From contig DJRT01000004.1 of the NCBI GenBank assembly GCA_002437905.1, positions 19,627 through 83,626 of the forward strand: a DNA stretch of 64,000 nucleotides. The letters run 5' to 3'. The translations under genes were made by a program, and so were the position numbers. The DNA is from Ruminococcaceae bacterium UBA6353 (GTDB taxonomy: Bacteria > Bacillota > Clostridia > Oscillospirales > Acutalibacteraceae). This document shows positions 35,539 through 44,250 of this stretch, piece by piece. The notes under the pieces are model-generated. The model did no database searches and had not been told where the DNA came from. It saw only the letters and a list, made by a program, of their open reading frames with translations. Position 1 is the first letter of the stretch. Each line of letters begins with the position of its first letter.

Positions 35539-35552
35539 CGAACATTTGTTTG
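35539..35552. promoter_or_regulatory. candidate SOS (LexA) box of recA
   Basis: CGAACATTTGTTTG differs by one base in the right half-site from the Gram-positive consensus CGAAC-N4-GTTCG. It sits nine bases upstream of the recA -35 element, a sensible place for LexA repression. Confidence 0.6.
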
Positions 35553-35562
35553 AATTTTCTTT

Positions 35563-36399
35563 TTACTGTGCCACCACAACCCGTTCAATGCCGCCAAGAT
35601 CGCGCAAAATCTGCGTATGCGGCCGGCCGGCCGCCGCAAAGAGTGCTGCCACCTCAGCAGCCTGGCCGGCGCCCACCTCAACGGCACAAAAGCCGCCCGG
35701 TGCAAGCTTTGGGCACCACTGCTCCGCGATCACCCGGTAAAAGCGCAGGCCGTCGCTGTCGCCATCCAGCGCCATGCGCGGCTCACGCTGCACCTCCCGC
35801 ATCAGGCCGGGCAGCTCCCCGGTGGGGATGTACGGCGGGTTGGACAGGATGGCGTCATAGCTGCCGGTGAAGGCAGCGGCATCCGCCAGCACATCGGCCT
35901 GCCGCACCGTGACAGCGTATGCCGGATAGCGGGCGCAGTTTTCCCGCAGGTAGGGCAGCGCCGCCTCGCTCAATTCTACCGCCGTAACCACGGCGGCCGG
36001 CTGCAGGCTGCAAAGGCCGAGGCCTACACACCCGCTGCCGGCGCACAGATCCAGCACCTGCGGACAGGCTCTGCCCCGCAGGCGTTCCGCCGCCGCCTCA
36101 CACAGCAGCTCGGTATCCGGCCGCGGGATCAGCACCCCTTCACCCACCCGCAGCTTCAGGCGCAGAAATTCCCATTCGCCGAGGATATACTGCAGCGGCC
36201 GGCCGGCTGCTCGCTCCTCCAGCGCCCGCTGCAAATACGGCAGCGCCGGCGGCGGCAGCGGCACAGCGTCCGGGCGGTGGCCGCGGGGCAGCCCGCCGAG
36301 ATCCTCCAGCAGGCACCGGGCATCAAAGGCAGCATCCGCGCAGCCGGCGGCTTCCAGCCGCTGCACCGCCTGCTGCCACCATGCAGCGCGGGTTACCAC
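35563..36399 (-). CDS. prmC: peptide chain release factor N5-glutamine methyltransferase
   Basis: Methylates the GGQ glutamine of release factors RF1 and RF2. The 278-residue protein has a helical N-terminal domain with RPLQYILGEWEF (about 65-76), the SAM-binding LDLCAGSGCVGLGL (about 118-131) and the catalytic NPPYIPTGEL (about 192-201). I chose GTG 36399, seven bases from GGAGG and overlapping the DUF1385 stop; the ATG at 36453 gives a low-complexity extension. It is the last gene of the lipoprotein-RR-HK-DUF1385-prmC operon. Confidence 0.93.
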   Translation of the reverse strand: MVTRAAWWQQAVQRLEAAGCADAAFDARCLLEDLGGLPRGHRPDAVPLPPPALPYLQRALEERAAGRPLQYILGEWEFLRLKLRVGEGVLIPRPDTELLCEAAAERLRGRACPQVLDLCAGSGCVGLGLCSLQPAAVVTAVELSEAALPYLRENCARYPAYAVTVRQADVLADAAAFTGSYDAILSNPPYIPTGELPGLMREVQREPRMALDGDSDGLRFYRVIAEQWCPKLAPGGFCAVEVGAGQAAEVAALFAAAGRPHTQILRDLGGIERVVVAQ

Positions 36400-37334
36400 C
36401 GGTCTGCCTCCGGATCCTCCGGGATCACCGCCTTCAGCGCCGCGATGGCGCACTCAATCATGCTGTCGTCCGGCTCCTTGGTGGTGACATGCTGCAGCCA
36501 CATACCGGGGGCGGAAATGATGCGTGTAAAGGCATTGTCCTTGCGGCCGGCAAGCTTGATCAACTCATACCCGACCCCTACCGTCAGCGGGATCAGCAGC
36601 AGCTTGATCACCGTACGCAGCAGCGGGGTACGAATGGGGATCAGGATGGAAATGATGATCCCCACCAGCAGCATCAGGATCATAAAGGAGGTGCCGCAGC
36701 GCGGGTGGAAGCGCCGCTGTACGCGCACATTCTCCACCGTCAGCTCCAGCCCCTTTTCGTAGCAGAAGATGGTCTTATGTTCCGCACCGTGATACCGGAA
36801 GGTGCGGCGGATATCCTTCAGCTGCGAAACCAGCAGCAGATACGCGATAAAGATGACTATGCGCAGCACCCCTTCAAAAAGGCCGCGCAGCGCGGCATTT
36901 TCCAGTGCCGGCCACAGGCGGGTGAGCCAGCTGAACAGCTGAATTGGCAGCCACATGAACAGCACCACCGCCAGCGCCACCCCCAGCACGGAGGAAACGA
37001 TCATCAGCGCATTCATCATGGCGCTCTGCTTCTTCTGGGCTTTTTCGTCTGCTTTCTCTGCCTCATCCTCCAGACCGGAAAGCTCGGCAGAGCGCATCAG
37101 GCACTTATAGCCCCAGCGCATGGAATCCACAAAAGTGAAAATGCCGCGCACAAACGGCCATTTTGTCCAGCCGGGGCGGCTATTGGCCGGATTATCCCAC
37201 GCTTCCTCCCGGATCTCACCGGAGGTATGGCGCACAGCCATGGCCGTTTTGTGCGGCCCGCGCATCATCACGCCCTCAATCAGCGCCTGGCCGCCGATGG
37301 AGGTCTTTTTCATCACTTGCTCCTGTTCTTTCAT
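36393..37334 (-). CDS. DUF1385 (YqhQ-like) membrane protein
   Basis: A 313-residue membrane protein with about four to five hydrophobic helices. The family signatures IGGQALIEGVMMRGP (about 13-27), the RYHGAEHKTIFCYE block (about 179-192) and the RFHPRCGTSF block (about 206-215) are intact. The HxxEH and Cys-containing segments suggest a metal site. The biochemical role is unknown. DUF1385 next to prmC is a conserved clostridial pairing. The start overlaps the kinase stop as ATGA; an internal ATG at 37313 with AGGAG is an alternative. Confidence 0.88.
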   Translation of the reverse strand: MKEQEQVMKKTSIGGQALIEGVMMRGPHKTAMAVRHTSGEIREEAWDNPANSRPGWTKWPFVRGIFTFVDSMRWGYKCLMRSAELSGLEDEAEKADEKAQKKQSAMMNALMIVSSVLGVALAVVLFMWLPIQLFSWLTRLWPALENAALRGLFEGVLRIVIFIAYLLLVSQLKDIRRTFRYHGAEHKTIFCYEKGLELTVENVRVQRRFHPRCGTSFMILMLLVGIIISILIPIRTPLLRTVIKLLLIPLTVGVGYELIKLAGRKDNAFTRIISAPGMWLQHVTTKEPDDSMIECAIAALKAVIPEDPEADRW

Positions 37335-38827
37335 ATCGGTCTGTCCTTTCCTTCTCCGGCCCACGGCAAAGCGGCCGGCTGTGTCGCACGGGCGTCCGTC
37401 CCGGTGCCCGTTTCCAGCCTGGGCAGCGTCACGGTCACCGTGGTGCCGACACCAAGCTCACTGTCAATTTCCAGCTGCCCGCCGTGCAGGCGGACGATCT
37501 CCTCTACCAGCGCCAGCCCCAGTCCGGAGCCGGGATTGCCGGGATCGGTCTGATAAAACTTCTGCCGGATATGCGGCAGCTGCTCCGGCGCGATGCCCAC
37601 GCCGGTATCGCTGACCACCACCTGTACGCCCTGTGCCATGGCGGCGGCCTCCACGCGTATCCGGTCGCCGCTGCGGGAATACTTTACGGCATTATCCAGC
37701 AAATTCACAAACACCTGCTTGAGCCGGTCGCCATCCCCGCGCACCGGCAGCGGCTCAGCGCACTCGCAATACTCCAGCCGGACGCCGGCGCGCGCCGCCC
37801 GGTCCCGGAAAAGGAACACTGCCTCCTCCAGCTCGGCCAGCAGATCCAGCGGCTCCCGCCGCAGCTTGATATGCCCGCTCTCCATCCGGGAAAAGTCCAG
37901 CAGCTCCTCCACCAGGCTGGTCAGGCGCTGTGCCTCACTGCCGATCACCGCCAGCCCCTGGGCAATCAGCGCCCGGTCCTCCGGCGCGGTCTGCAGCGTT
38001 TCGCTCCAGCCCTTAATCGCCGTGAGCGGCGTGCGCAGTTCGTGCGAAATGGAGGAGATAAACTCGTTTTTCATATTTTCCGCCGCGCCGATCTCGCCGG
38101 CCATAAAATTGATGGTATCGCACAGATCGCCAATCTCATCATCATAGCGTTTTTCCAGCCGGGCGTCGTATTCGCCCATAGCAATGCGGCGGGCCGTGCG
38201 GCCGATCTCTGTGACCGGATTGACAATGGAATTGACAAAATAGGATCCGGACACCGACACAAAAAACACGATCAGCAGAATCATGCAGAACAGCAGCGCT
38301 GCCATCAGCCATATCTGCCGGTTGACCAGCTGCAGTGAGACCACATACCGCAGCGCGCCAGTCACCTTGCCGTCGCCGTCGGTCTCCAGCACCGTCAGCG
38401 CCATCACGCTTTCCCCATTGCTGCTTCGCCCGTGCCACACACCGTGGCCGTCCGCGTCCGTCAGTGCCTGCTGGAAATCCGGGCGTTCCGGCTCCTGCGC
38501 CGGCACAAAGCCGGTGGAGGACAGCAGCACACGCCCGCCGGAATCCAGCACCTGCAACTCCATCTTGTCCTTATCGGTAAAGTAGGTGATCAGCTCCCGG
38601 CTGCGCGCCGCCCACGGCAGGGTCTCATCCTGCCCGGCCAGCTCCAGTGTGCGCCGGTACAGCTGGGCACGGTTTTCCAGCGCGTTCTGCACGCTCTGGT
38701 AATAGTAAAACCGCAGCATCAGGGCAAACAGCACCTCCAGCAGCAGCAGGAACACCACGATCAGCGCAAAAGCATTGCAGATCCACCGGCGGGTGAGGCT
38801 GCTGCGCACCGTGCCGCGCCGCCTCAT
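37331..38827 (-). CDS. sensor histidine kinase (HAMP, HisKA, HATPase)
   Basis: A 498-residue membrane kinase partnered with the adjacent response regulator. It has TM1 (about 18-40), an extracytoplasmic sensor region of about 130 residues, TM2 (about 172-195), HAMP (about 198-245), HisKA with the phospho-accepting His in SSISHELRTPLTA (about 262), then HATPase with N-box LLDNAVKYS, DTGVGI and GLGLAL. The start overlaps the regulator stop as ATGA. The design resembles WalK/ResE-type kinases, but no PAS domain is seen. The signal is unknown. Confidence 0.92.
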   Translation of the reverse strand: MRRRGTVRSSLTRRWICNAFALIVVFLLLLEVLFALMLRFYYYQSVQNALENRAQLYRRTLELAGQDETLPWAARSRELITYFTDKDKMELQVLDSGGRVLLSSTGFVPAQEPERPDFQQALTDADGHGVWHGRSSNGESVMALTVLETDGDGKVTGALRYVVSLQLVNRQIWLMAALLFCMILLIVFFVSVSGSYFVNSIVNPVTEIGRTARRIAMGEYDARLEKRYDDEIGDLCDTINFMAGEIGAAENMKNEFISSISHELRTPLTAIKGWSETLQTAPEDRALIAQGLAVIGSEAQRLTSLVEELLDFSRMESGHIKLRREPLDLLAELEEAVFLFRDRAARAGVRLEYCECAEPLPVRGDGDRLKQVFVNLLDNAVKYSRSGDRIRVEAAAMAQGVQVVVSDTGVGIAPEQLPHIRQKFYQTDPGNPGSGLGLALVEEIVRLHGGQLEIDSELGVGTTVTVTLPRLETGTGTDARATQPAALPWAGEGKDRPI

Positions 38828-39516
38828 CCGTTCCATCGGTAGCCCTGCCCCCAAACTGTGCAGATGTGCTGCGGCGTGGACGGATCCCGCTCCACCTTCA
38901 TGCGCAGGCGGCGGATATTCACATCCACGATTTTTTCATCGCCATAGTATTCCTCGCCCCATACCGTGCGCAGAATGCTCTCGCGGGTCACCAGCGCCCC
39001 CGCATGGCGGAAAAGAAATTCCATAATCTGGTACTCTACCTGCGTCAGCTCAATGGGTCTCCCCTCATGCAGCAGCTGCCGCGTACGCAGATTGAGCGAA
39101 AAGGCACCGCTGTTGAGCTGCTCCTCAAAGTGCCCGGCCGCGGCGCTGCCGGCCAGCCGGCGGTACAGCGCATCCACGCGGGCGATCAGTTCCGCCGTGC
39201 CAAAGGGCTTGGTGACATAATCATCCGCCCCCATCTGCAGACCGTTCACCTTTTCGGCCTCCTGGGTACGGGCGGTCAGCATGATGATCCCCATGGTGCT
39301 GCTCTGCTCCCGCAGGCGGCGGCAGACCTCAAAGCCGTCAATGCCGGGCAGCATCACATCCAGCAGGGCAATAGCGATATCCGGCTGTGCCGCACACTGC
39401 TGCAGCGCCTCCTCCCCACTGGAGGCCTGGGTGACCTGATACCCCGCCCGCTCCAGGTTAACCACCACAAAGGAGCGAATGGAGCCCTCATCCTCGCATA
39501 CCAGAATTTTCTTCAC
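38824..39516 (-). CDS. OmpR/PhoB-family response regulator
   Basis: A 230-residue regulator. The receiver has the acidic pair in CEDEG (about 7-11), the phospho-accepting Asp in ALLDVMLPG (about 53), Thr/Lys of MLTART and VTKPFG. The C-terminal winged helix (about 130-230) ends with YGDEKIVDVNIRRLRMKVE and VWGQGYRW. It follows the lipoprotein gene by 12 bp and overlaps the kinase by four, so all three belong to one system. Confidence 0.94.
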   Translation of the reverse strand: MKKILVCEDEGSIRSFVVVNLERAGYQVTQASSGEEALQQCAAQPDIAIALLDVMLPGIDGFEVCRRLREQSSTMGIIMLTARTQEAEKVNGLQMGADDYVTKPFGTAELIARVDALYRRLAGSAAAGHFEEQLNSGAFSLNLRTRQLLHEGRPIELTQVEYQIMEFLFRHAGALVTRESILRTVWGEEYYGDEKIVDVNIRRLRMKVERDPSTPQHICTVWGQGYRWNG

Positions 39517-39528
39517 TGCCAGACCTCC

Positions 39529-40863
39529 TCACTGCTCCAGGCGCGTGACCATATACTGCACCTTCTGCTTGTCCAAATAGGCATCGTCGATCCAGGCAAA
39601 GCAGCCCGGCTGGCCGCCATGACCCTCATACACCAGAAAGTAGCCCGGATCCTCCATCTGTGCGGCCACGCACAGGCGCAGCCACGGTGTGCGGGCGCTG
39701 CCCCGGCACAGGGACAGCGTATGGGTCACACTGTTGTATTCGGTGGTCAGGTCAGCATACTGCGTCTTTTCCAGCGCCACAGCGTAGCCATCCGCCGTAT
39801 TGATCACGGTATACAGCGATTCGCGCCAGGCGTCGGTGATCACATCCCACGCCCGCCAAACCGTCAGCCAGGCATAGGAGGGCAGCGACTGCTCAGTCCC
39901 CTCCTCATAGCCGGGAAGCAGCGTACCGGCAGGGATCTCCATCAGGCCATCGCCATTGATATCCCGCGCCGCCAGGCCGGAGCGGCGGGCAGTGACGGTA
40001 TTGCTGTTGGTTTCCGGGTCATAAAAGGGCGCACACAGCTGCCCGCCGTTGTAATACAGCAGCTCCGTGATCATCACGCCGCCGCTTTTCACCGCATCAA
40101 TATACAGCCCCCGGTAGGCACGGCTGAGCTTGCACAGCTGCATGCTGCCGAACTGCTGGATGTAGCCGTCCAGCGGAGCCTTGCCCAGGCTGCGGAATTC
40201 GTTTTCCTCCAGCGTCAGCAGCTCCGCTGAGGCCGTATTGGCACTGCCGGAGCGCAGCAGCAGCAGCTCATCCCGCTCATTGGCCGTCAGGTCGCCGGCA
40301 TACAGCTGGGTGTACAGCCGGTCATCCGACAGCACACGCAGCGTCTCCCCTGCCGCAGAAAGAACCACCAGCCGATGATCGCGACTGTTATAGGTATTCC
40401 ATCCGGTCAGCAGCTCGGCCACACCATCGCCGTCCAGATCGCCGAAGGCCACCTGCAGGATATCCGAGCCGAAACCGGTCAGATCGCTAACCGACACCCA
40501 CTCCTCCGCATCGCGGTAAAGCAGGTTGATATGCGTCTCCTCCGGCGCGGAGGGAAGGCTGTAAAAAGCCACCGCCTGCGTCGCCGTGCCACCGTTCTCC
40601 TGCACCGGGCGGCCGTCTGCGCCGCACACCACAAAGGCGGAGGTATACTCTCCCTCGGAGGGATAGTGCAGCGTGTAACGCACAGCCGAAAAGCCGCTAT
40701 CGCGGATGTAGGTTTCCAGCGCTGTCTGGATCTGCTGCTGCTCCCCCTGCGCCAGCGGCGGCTTGAGGAAGGAGTCCACATCCATGCTGCAGCCGGTGCA
40801 GCCAAGCAGCAGCACCACCAAAAAGGCGGCAAACCAGCGTCTTTTTCCGGCCAAGCCTTTCAT
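39529..40863 (-). CDS. lipoprotein with calcium-binding-like repeats, linked to a two-component system
   Basis: A 444-residue secreted lipoprotein. A type II signal peptide (about 1-22) ends in a lipobox LLLGC (Cys22), so the protein is anchored outside the membrane. Two FG-GAP/dockerin-like loops, FGDLDGDGVAE (about 134-144) and ARDINGDGLME (about 295-305), suggest Ca-binding blades of a beta-propeller. I recognise no specific family. As first gene of the RR-HK operon with a full consensus promoter, it may sense or modulate the signal (inference). Confidence 0.75.
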   Translation of the reverse strand: MKGLAGKRRWFAAFLVVLLLGCTGCSMDVDSFLKPPLAQGEQQQIQTALETYIRDSGFSAVRYTLHYPSEGEYTSAFVVCGADGRPVQENGGTATQAVAFYSLPSAPEETHINLLYRDAEEWVSVSDLTGFGSDILQVAFGDLDGDGVAELLTGWNTYNSRDHRLVVLSAAGETLRVLSDDRLYTQLYAGDLTANERDELLLLRSGSANTASAELLTLEENEFRSLGKAPLDGYIQQFGSMQLCKLSRAYRGLYIDAVKSGGVMITELLYYNGGQLCAPFYDPETNSNTVTARRSGLAARDINGDGLMEIPAGTLLPGYEEGTEQSLPSYAWLTVWRAWDVITDAWRESLYTVINTADGYAVALEKTQYADLTTEYNSVTHTLSLCRGSARTPWLRLCVAAQMEDPGYFLVYEGHGGQPGCFAWIDDAYLDKQKVQYMVTRLEQ

Positions 40864-40904
40864 GCGTTCCCCCACCTTTCCGCTTTGTATTTCCAATCCT
40901 TATA

Positions 40905-40933
40905 ATTATAAGCCCCAAGGGAGCATCTGTCAA
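40905..40933 (-). promoter_or_regulatory. perfect sigma-A promoter of the lipoprotein-RR-HK operon
   Basis: On the minus strand: -35 TTGACA (40933-40928), 17-bp spacer, -10 TATAAT (40910-40905), a full consensus match. Confidence 0.85.
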
Positions 40934-40988
40934 CGGGTCAGGCAGTGGAAACAGCGTGTTCTTTTGCCGCAACTTTCTCAAAAAAGCC

Positions 40989-41017
40989 TTTACAATTCTC
41001 CCCTCCTCTGTTAGTAT
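40989..41017 (+). promoter_or_regulatory. promoter of the FAD oxidoreductase gene
   Basis: -35 TTTACA (40989-40994), 17-bp spacer, -10 TAGTAT (41012-41017). Confidence 0.65.
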
Positions 41018-41050
41018 ATTACCATCAAAACACGAAACGAGGTTCGAGTG

Positions 41051-42340
41051 ATGAATATGCGCATACCACACGATAGCGTTAGTACGGTATATGTTGCAGA
41101 TACATTAGTTGTCGGCGGTGGAACTGCTGGCGTTTTTGCCGCAATTGCCGCAGCAAGAAGCGGCGCGAAAACGGTTCTGATAGAGAAAAACGGCATTTTA
41201 GGTGGCACAATGACGACCGGCGGCATTAACTATCCCGGGCTTTTCTATGCGTGGGGAAAGCAGATCATTGCCGGACCATGCTGGGAAAGCATCCTGAAAA
41301 CAGTCGCGCTCGGCGGTGCAACCCTACCGAAATTCCAGAAGCACCCGAAAAACCACTGGGATGAACAGATCCGCCTGAACATTCCACTCTACGCCTACAT
41401 TCTGGATTGTATGGCTCATGAGGCAGGTGTCACGGTTTTGCTGCATACGATGCTTGCGGATGTTACCGAAAAGGCAACTGGTATTGAAAGCATCGCTGTT
41501 GGAAAGGACGGATTGTTTGGCATAAAAACAAAAACGATCATTGATGCAACGGGGGATCTAAACGCAGTTCATATGCTGGGGTATGCATACGAAACCAGTC
41601 AAACGCAGCAACCCGCGACCTTAACAAACCGGCTAACTGGCTACTGTTATGACGACTTAGATACAGAAACGCTTATGCAAGAATTGGCCTCTGCGGCCAA
41701 AGAGACAGGCTATGAAGAGCTTGTTCCCTGGCGGCTAAACCAGTTTTTGAAAGCATATAGTCTGCACAGCATACATATCCCGTGCGTTGGCTGTGCCGAT
41801 TCCGCTTCAAAAAGCACAATCGAGCGGGCAGCCCGCGAAAAGATCCAGAAGATTTTAGCCTATCTGCGAAAAATTGATAAGCTTTCTGCTATTAAGGCTG
41901 AGGAAATCTGCATCGAATGCGGCATTCGTGAAACGCGCAGATTGATTGGCGAAGAGACCGTCACAGTAGAGGATTATGTTCAGGCAAGGTGCTTTGACGA
42001 TGCAATCTGTTATGCGTTTTATCCTGTAGATCTACATGTGCAGGATGGGATCGAGCAAGTTTTTCTGGAGGAAGATAAGGTTCCTACCATTCCGTATGGC
42101 GCACTGGTCCCAAAAGGGGCAAAAAGGGTGCTTGTGTGCGGCCGTAGTATATCTTCAGATGCCCTGGCAAACAGCGCACTACGCGTACAAGCCCCCTGTA
42201 TGGCAACCGGCCAGGCAGCTGGGTGCGCAGCAGCAATTATGGCCGAAGAAAACAAAAGCGCAATGGAGGTCGAATACCACGCCCTTTGCAATAGCCTGAA
42301 AAAGCTTGGAGCAATCGTGCCAACATTGCAGGAGCGCTGA
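41051..42340 (+). CDS. FAD-dependent oxidoreductase (PF12831-type), likely acquired
   Basis: A 429-residue flavoprotein. The N-terminal Rossmann motif VVGGGTAGVFAAIAAA (about 21-36) and IEKNGILGGTMTTGG mark the FAD-dependent oxidoreductase family 2/PF12831 group; IDATGD (about 164-169) and CGRSISSDALANSALRVQAPCMATGQAAG are typical of its FAD site. There is no signal peptide. The substrate is unknown. The gene is clearly AT-richer and uses codons unlike its neighbours (many GCA, GAA, ATT), as does its downstream gap to about 42530, suggesting horizontal transfer. The start could also be the ATG at 41057. Confidence 0.82.
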   Translation: MNMRIPHDSVSTVYVADTLVVGGGTAGVFAAIAAARSGAKTVLIEKNGILGGTMTTGGINYPGLFYAWGKQIIAGPCWESILKTVALGGATLPKFQKHPKNHWDEQIRLNIPLYAYILDCMAHEAGVTVLLHTMLADVTEKATGIESIAVGKDGLFGIKTKTIIDATGDLNAVHMLGYAYETSQTQQPATLTNRLTGYCYDDLDTETLMQELASAAKETGYEELVPWRLNQFLKAYSLHSIHIPCVGCADSASKSTIERAAREKIQKILAYLRKIDKLSAIKAEEICIECGIRETRRLIGEETVTVEDYVQARCFDDAICYAFYPVDLHVQDGIEQVFLEEDKVPTIPYGALVPKGAKRVLVCGRSISSDALANSALRVQAPCMATGQAAGCAAAIMAEENKSAMEVEYHALCNSLKKLGAIVPTLQER

Positions 42341-42458
42341 CAGCAAGCTTGCTGCGAAACCGTCCTTTCCGGCCTCATAGTAATTAAGTTACCTTTTATA
42401 ATTGCATATTACATGCAGCTCCTCATACTTATGGCGATAAGGCGACACTACCAGGATA

Positions 42459-42487
42459 TTGACTTTTTTATCGAGAAACAGTATAAT
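42459..42487 (+). promoter_or_regulatory. promoter of the DUF2975-XRE pair
   Basis: -35 TTGACT (42459-42464), 17-bp spacer, -10 TATAAT (42482-42487). Confidence 0.8.
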
Positions 42488-42539
42488 ATGGCAAAGGCTG
42501 CACTATCGGCGGCCGGACTTTTTATACGAGGGAACGAAA

Positions 42540-42995
42540 ATGAAGCTTATTGGAAAGAACGGCCTGAGCCGTTTTATTGAGATCGCCATCGCCGTGCTGA
42601 TGGTGGTGGTGCTGGTGCTGCTGGCCACCCTGCCGTGGAGCATCACCTGGATCACCGAGCGCAGCGCCGGCGACCCCTACTACGCGCGCTATCTGGTCAT
42701 CCTGGCCTACTCCGGTATTATGGCGGAGCTGATCTTCTGGCAGGCACACGGCATCATGGGCAATGTCAACCGCGGCTGTGTGTTCTCCGCCAATACCGTG
42801 CGGCGCATGCGCGTGATGGCGGTGGAAACACTGGTGCTGGCCGTCTTCTATCTGGCCACGATGTTCTGGATGTCCAAATTCTTCATGGCAGCGCTTTTTG
42901 TGGTGTTTGTGCTGGCCGGCAGCACCTTTCTGGTGTTTGCCGAGCTGTTCCGCCAAGCCAACCAGTATAAAGAAGAAAATGATATGACAATATAA
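42540..42995 (+). CDS. DUF2975 membrane protein
   Basis: A 151-residue membrane protein with four hydrophobic helices (about 13-31, 50-66, 92-110 and 113-131). It matches the DUF2975 family, which is nearly always followed by a small YozG-like XRE regulator, as here. The pair is thought to be a membrane-linked regulatory unit of unknown signal. Start ATG 42540 with a GAGGGAAC SD. It is co-transcribed with the XRE gene (14 bp gap). Confidence 0.82.
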   Translation: MKLIGKNGLSRFIEIAIAVLMVVVLVLLATLPWSITWITERSAGDPYYARYLVILAYSGIMAELIFWQAHGIMGNVNRGCVFSANTVRRMRVMAVETLVLAVFYLATMFWMSKFFMAALFVVFVLAGSTFLVFAELFRQANQYKEENDMTI

Positions 42996-43009
42996 AGGCG
43001 GCGGCAGCA

Positions 43010-43246
43010 ATGGGAATTATGATCAACCTGGATGCAATGATGGCCAAGCGCAGGATCGGCCTGACCGAGCTTTCTGACAAGGTCGGTATCACGCTGGCCA
43101 ACCTCTCCATACTGAAAAACAACCGAGCGCGCGCCGTGCGCTTTTCCACGCTGGATGCCATCTGCCGCGCACTGGACTGCCAGCCGGGCGATATTCTGGA
43201 ATATGTGCCGGATGACGAAGAGCAGCCGAAAACGACAAACAAATAA
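43010..43246 (+). CDS. small XRE/YozG-like transcriptional regulator
   Basis: A 78-residue Cro/C1-type regulator, almost entirely helix-turn-helix (LTELSDKVGITLANLSILKN about 18-37, then AICRALDCQPGDILEY). This is the standard partner of DUF2975 proteins. ATG 43019 (MIN...) is an alternative start. Followed by a strong terminator. Confidence 0.88.
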   Translation: MGIMINLDAMMAKRRIGLTELSDKVGITLANLSILKNNRARAVRFSTLDAICRALDCQPGDILEYVPDDEEQPKTTNK

Positions 43247-43261
43247 GGCCAAAACGCTAAG

Positions 43262-43307
43262 CGGCCGGGCCGTCTCCCATACACGGAGACGGCCCGGCCG
43301 TAGTTTT
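43262..43307. terminator. bidirectional terminator between the XRE gene and the lipase-like gene
   Basis: A 16-bp perfect GC-rich stem (43262-43277 with 43285-43300) with a T run on the plus side and a shorter one on the minus side. Confidence 0.9.
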
Positions 43308-43319
43308 TCAGCAGCATTT

Positions 43320-44234
43320 TCAGGGCAAAAACGCCCGGATATCCGCGATCACTTCCTCGCGGCAGCTGTCATTGAGGATCTCATGCCGGCAGTTGTCGTA
43401 GAGCTTCATTTGCACATTGCGGCCGGCCGCACGCAGGCGGCGGTACACCGCAGTCACCCCCCGGCCGTAGTTCCCCACCGGGTCATCCCGGCCGGAAACC
43501 AGCAGCACCGGCATATCCTTATCCAGCCCGTGGAAGAACCGGCGGCTGTTTGCCCGGCGGTTCAGCGTAACCAGATCCTGCATGGCGCTGACGGTGAACT
43601 CAAAGGTGCAATACTTGTCTGCCGCATAGGCCGCCCGCACAGCGGTATCCTTGGTCAGCCAGGCGTTTGCCTCCTCCCCGGCAAAGTGGCTGTTGTAGCT
43701 GCCGAAAGCCAGCTTCTTCACCAGCGGGGAAAAAGCGCGCTCACCGCGCACCGCCCTGACCGCCCGGATCACCAGCAGGCCGATGCCGGAGGCCGGGTTG
43801 GGACCGCCGGTGCCCATAATGATCAGCGCATCCGGGCGCACACAGGTGACCGAGGCCACCCGCACCACGAACGAGCCCATGCTGTGCCCCATCAGCACAT
43901 AGGGCAGCCGCTCACCGTATTCCTGCCGCATGGCCGTGCTGAAGCCCGCCACATCCTGCGCCAGCTTGCGCCACCCATCCTTATGCGCGATAAAGCCCAG
44001 ATCGCTGTCATCGCCGGCGGTGCGTCCGTGGCCAAGGTGGTCATAGCCGAAGCAGATATACCCATCCTGCGCCATCTGCCGCATAAAGCCGTCATAGCGG
44101 GCGATATGCTCGGTCATGCCGTGCACCACATGGAACAGTCCCCTCGGCGCCCCCTGCGGCAGATACACACGGCCGGCAAGCGTATGCTCACCGTCGCAGG
44201 AGGGAACAGTCTTTTCCAGCATTTCAATTGCCAT
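43320..44234 (-). CDS. alpha/beta hydrolase (monoacylglycerol lipase/lysophospholipase-like)
   Basis: A 304-residue serine hydrolase of the Hydrolase_4 group. The oxyanion HG motif is in FHVVHGMTEHIARY (about 36-49), the nucleophile elbow is GHSMGS (Ser about 118), Asp is in VSGRDDPVG and His in NCRHEIL. Likely substrates are monoacylglycerols or lysophospholipids. I chose the second of two ATGs (44234), nine bases after AAGGAG. It lies 16 bp downstream of glpK, so glycerol released by the hydrolase could feed glycerol kinase (inference from co-transcription). Confidence 0.87.
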   Translation of the reverse strand: MAIEMLEKTVPSCDGEHTLAGRVYLPQGAPRGLFHVVHGMTEHIARYDGFMRQMAQDGYICFGYDHLGHGRTAGDDSDLGFIAHKDGWRKLAQDVAGFSTAMRQEYGERLPYVLMGHSMGSFVVRVASVTCVRPDALIIMGTGGPNPASGIGLLVIRAVRAVRGERAFSPLVKKLAFGSYNSHFAGEEANAWLTKDTAVRAAYAADKYCTFEFTVSAMQDLVTLNRRANSRRFFHGLDKDMPVLLVSGRDDPVGNYGRGVTAVYRRLRAAGRNVQMKLYDNCRHEILNDSCREEVIADIRAFLP

Positions 44235-44250
44235 ACTCTCCATCTCCTTA

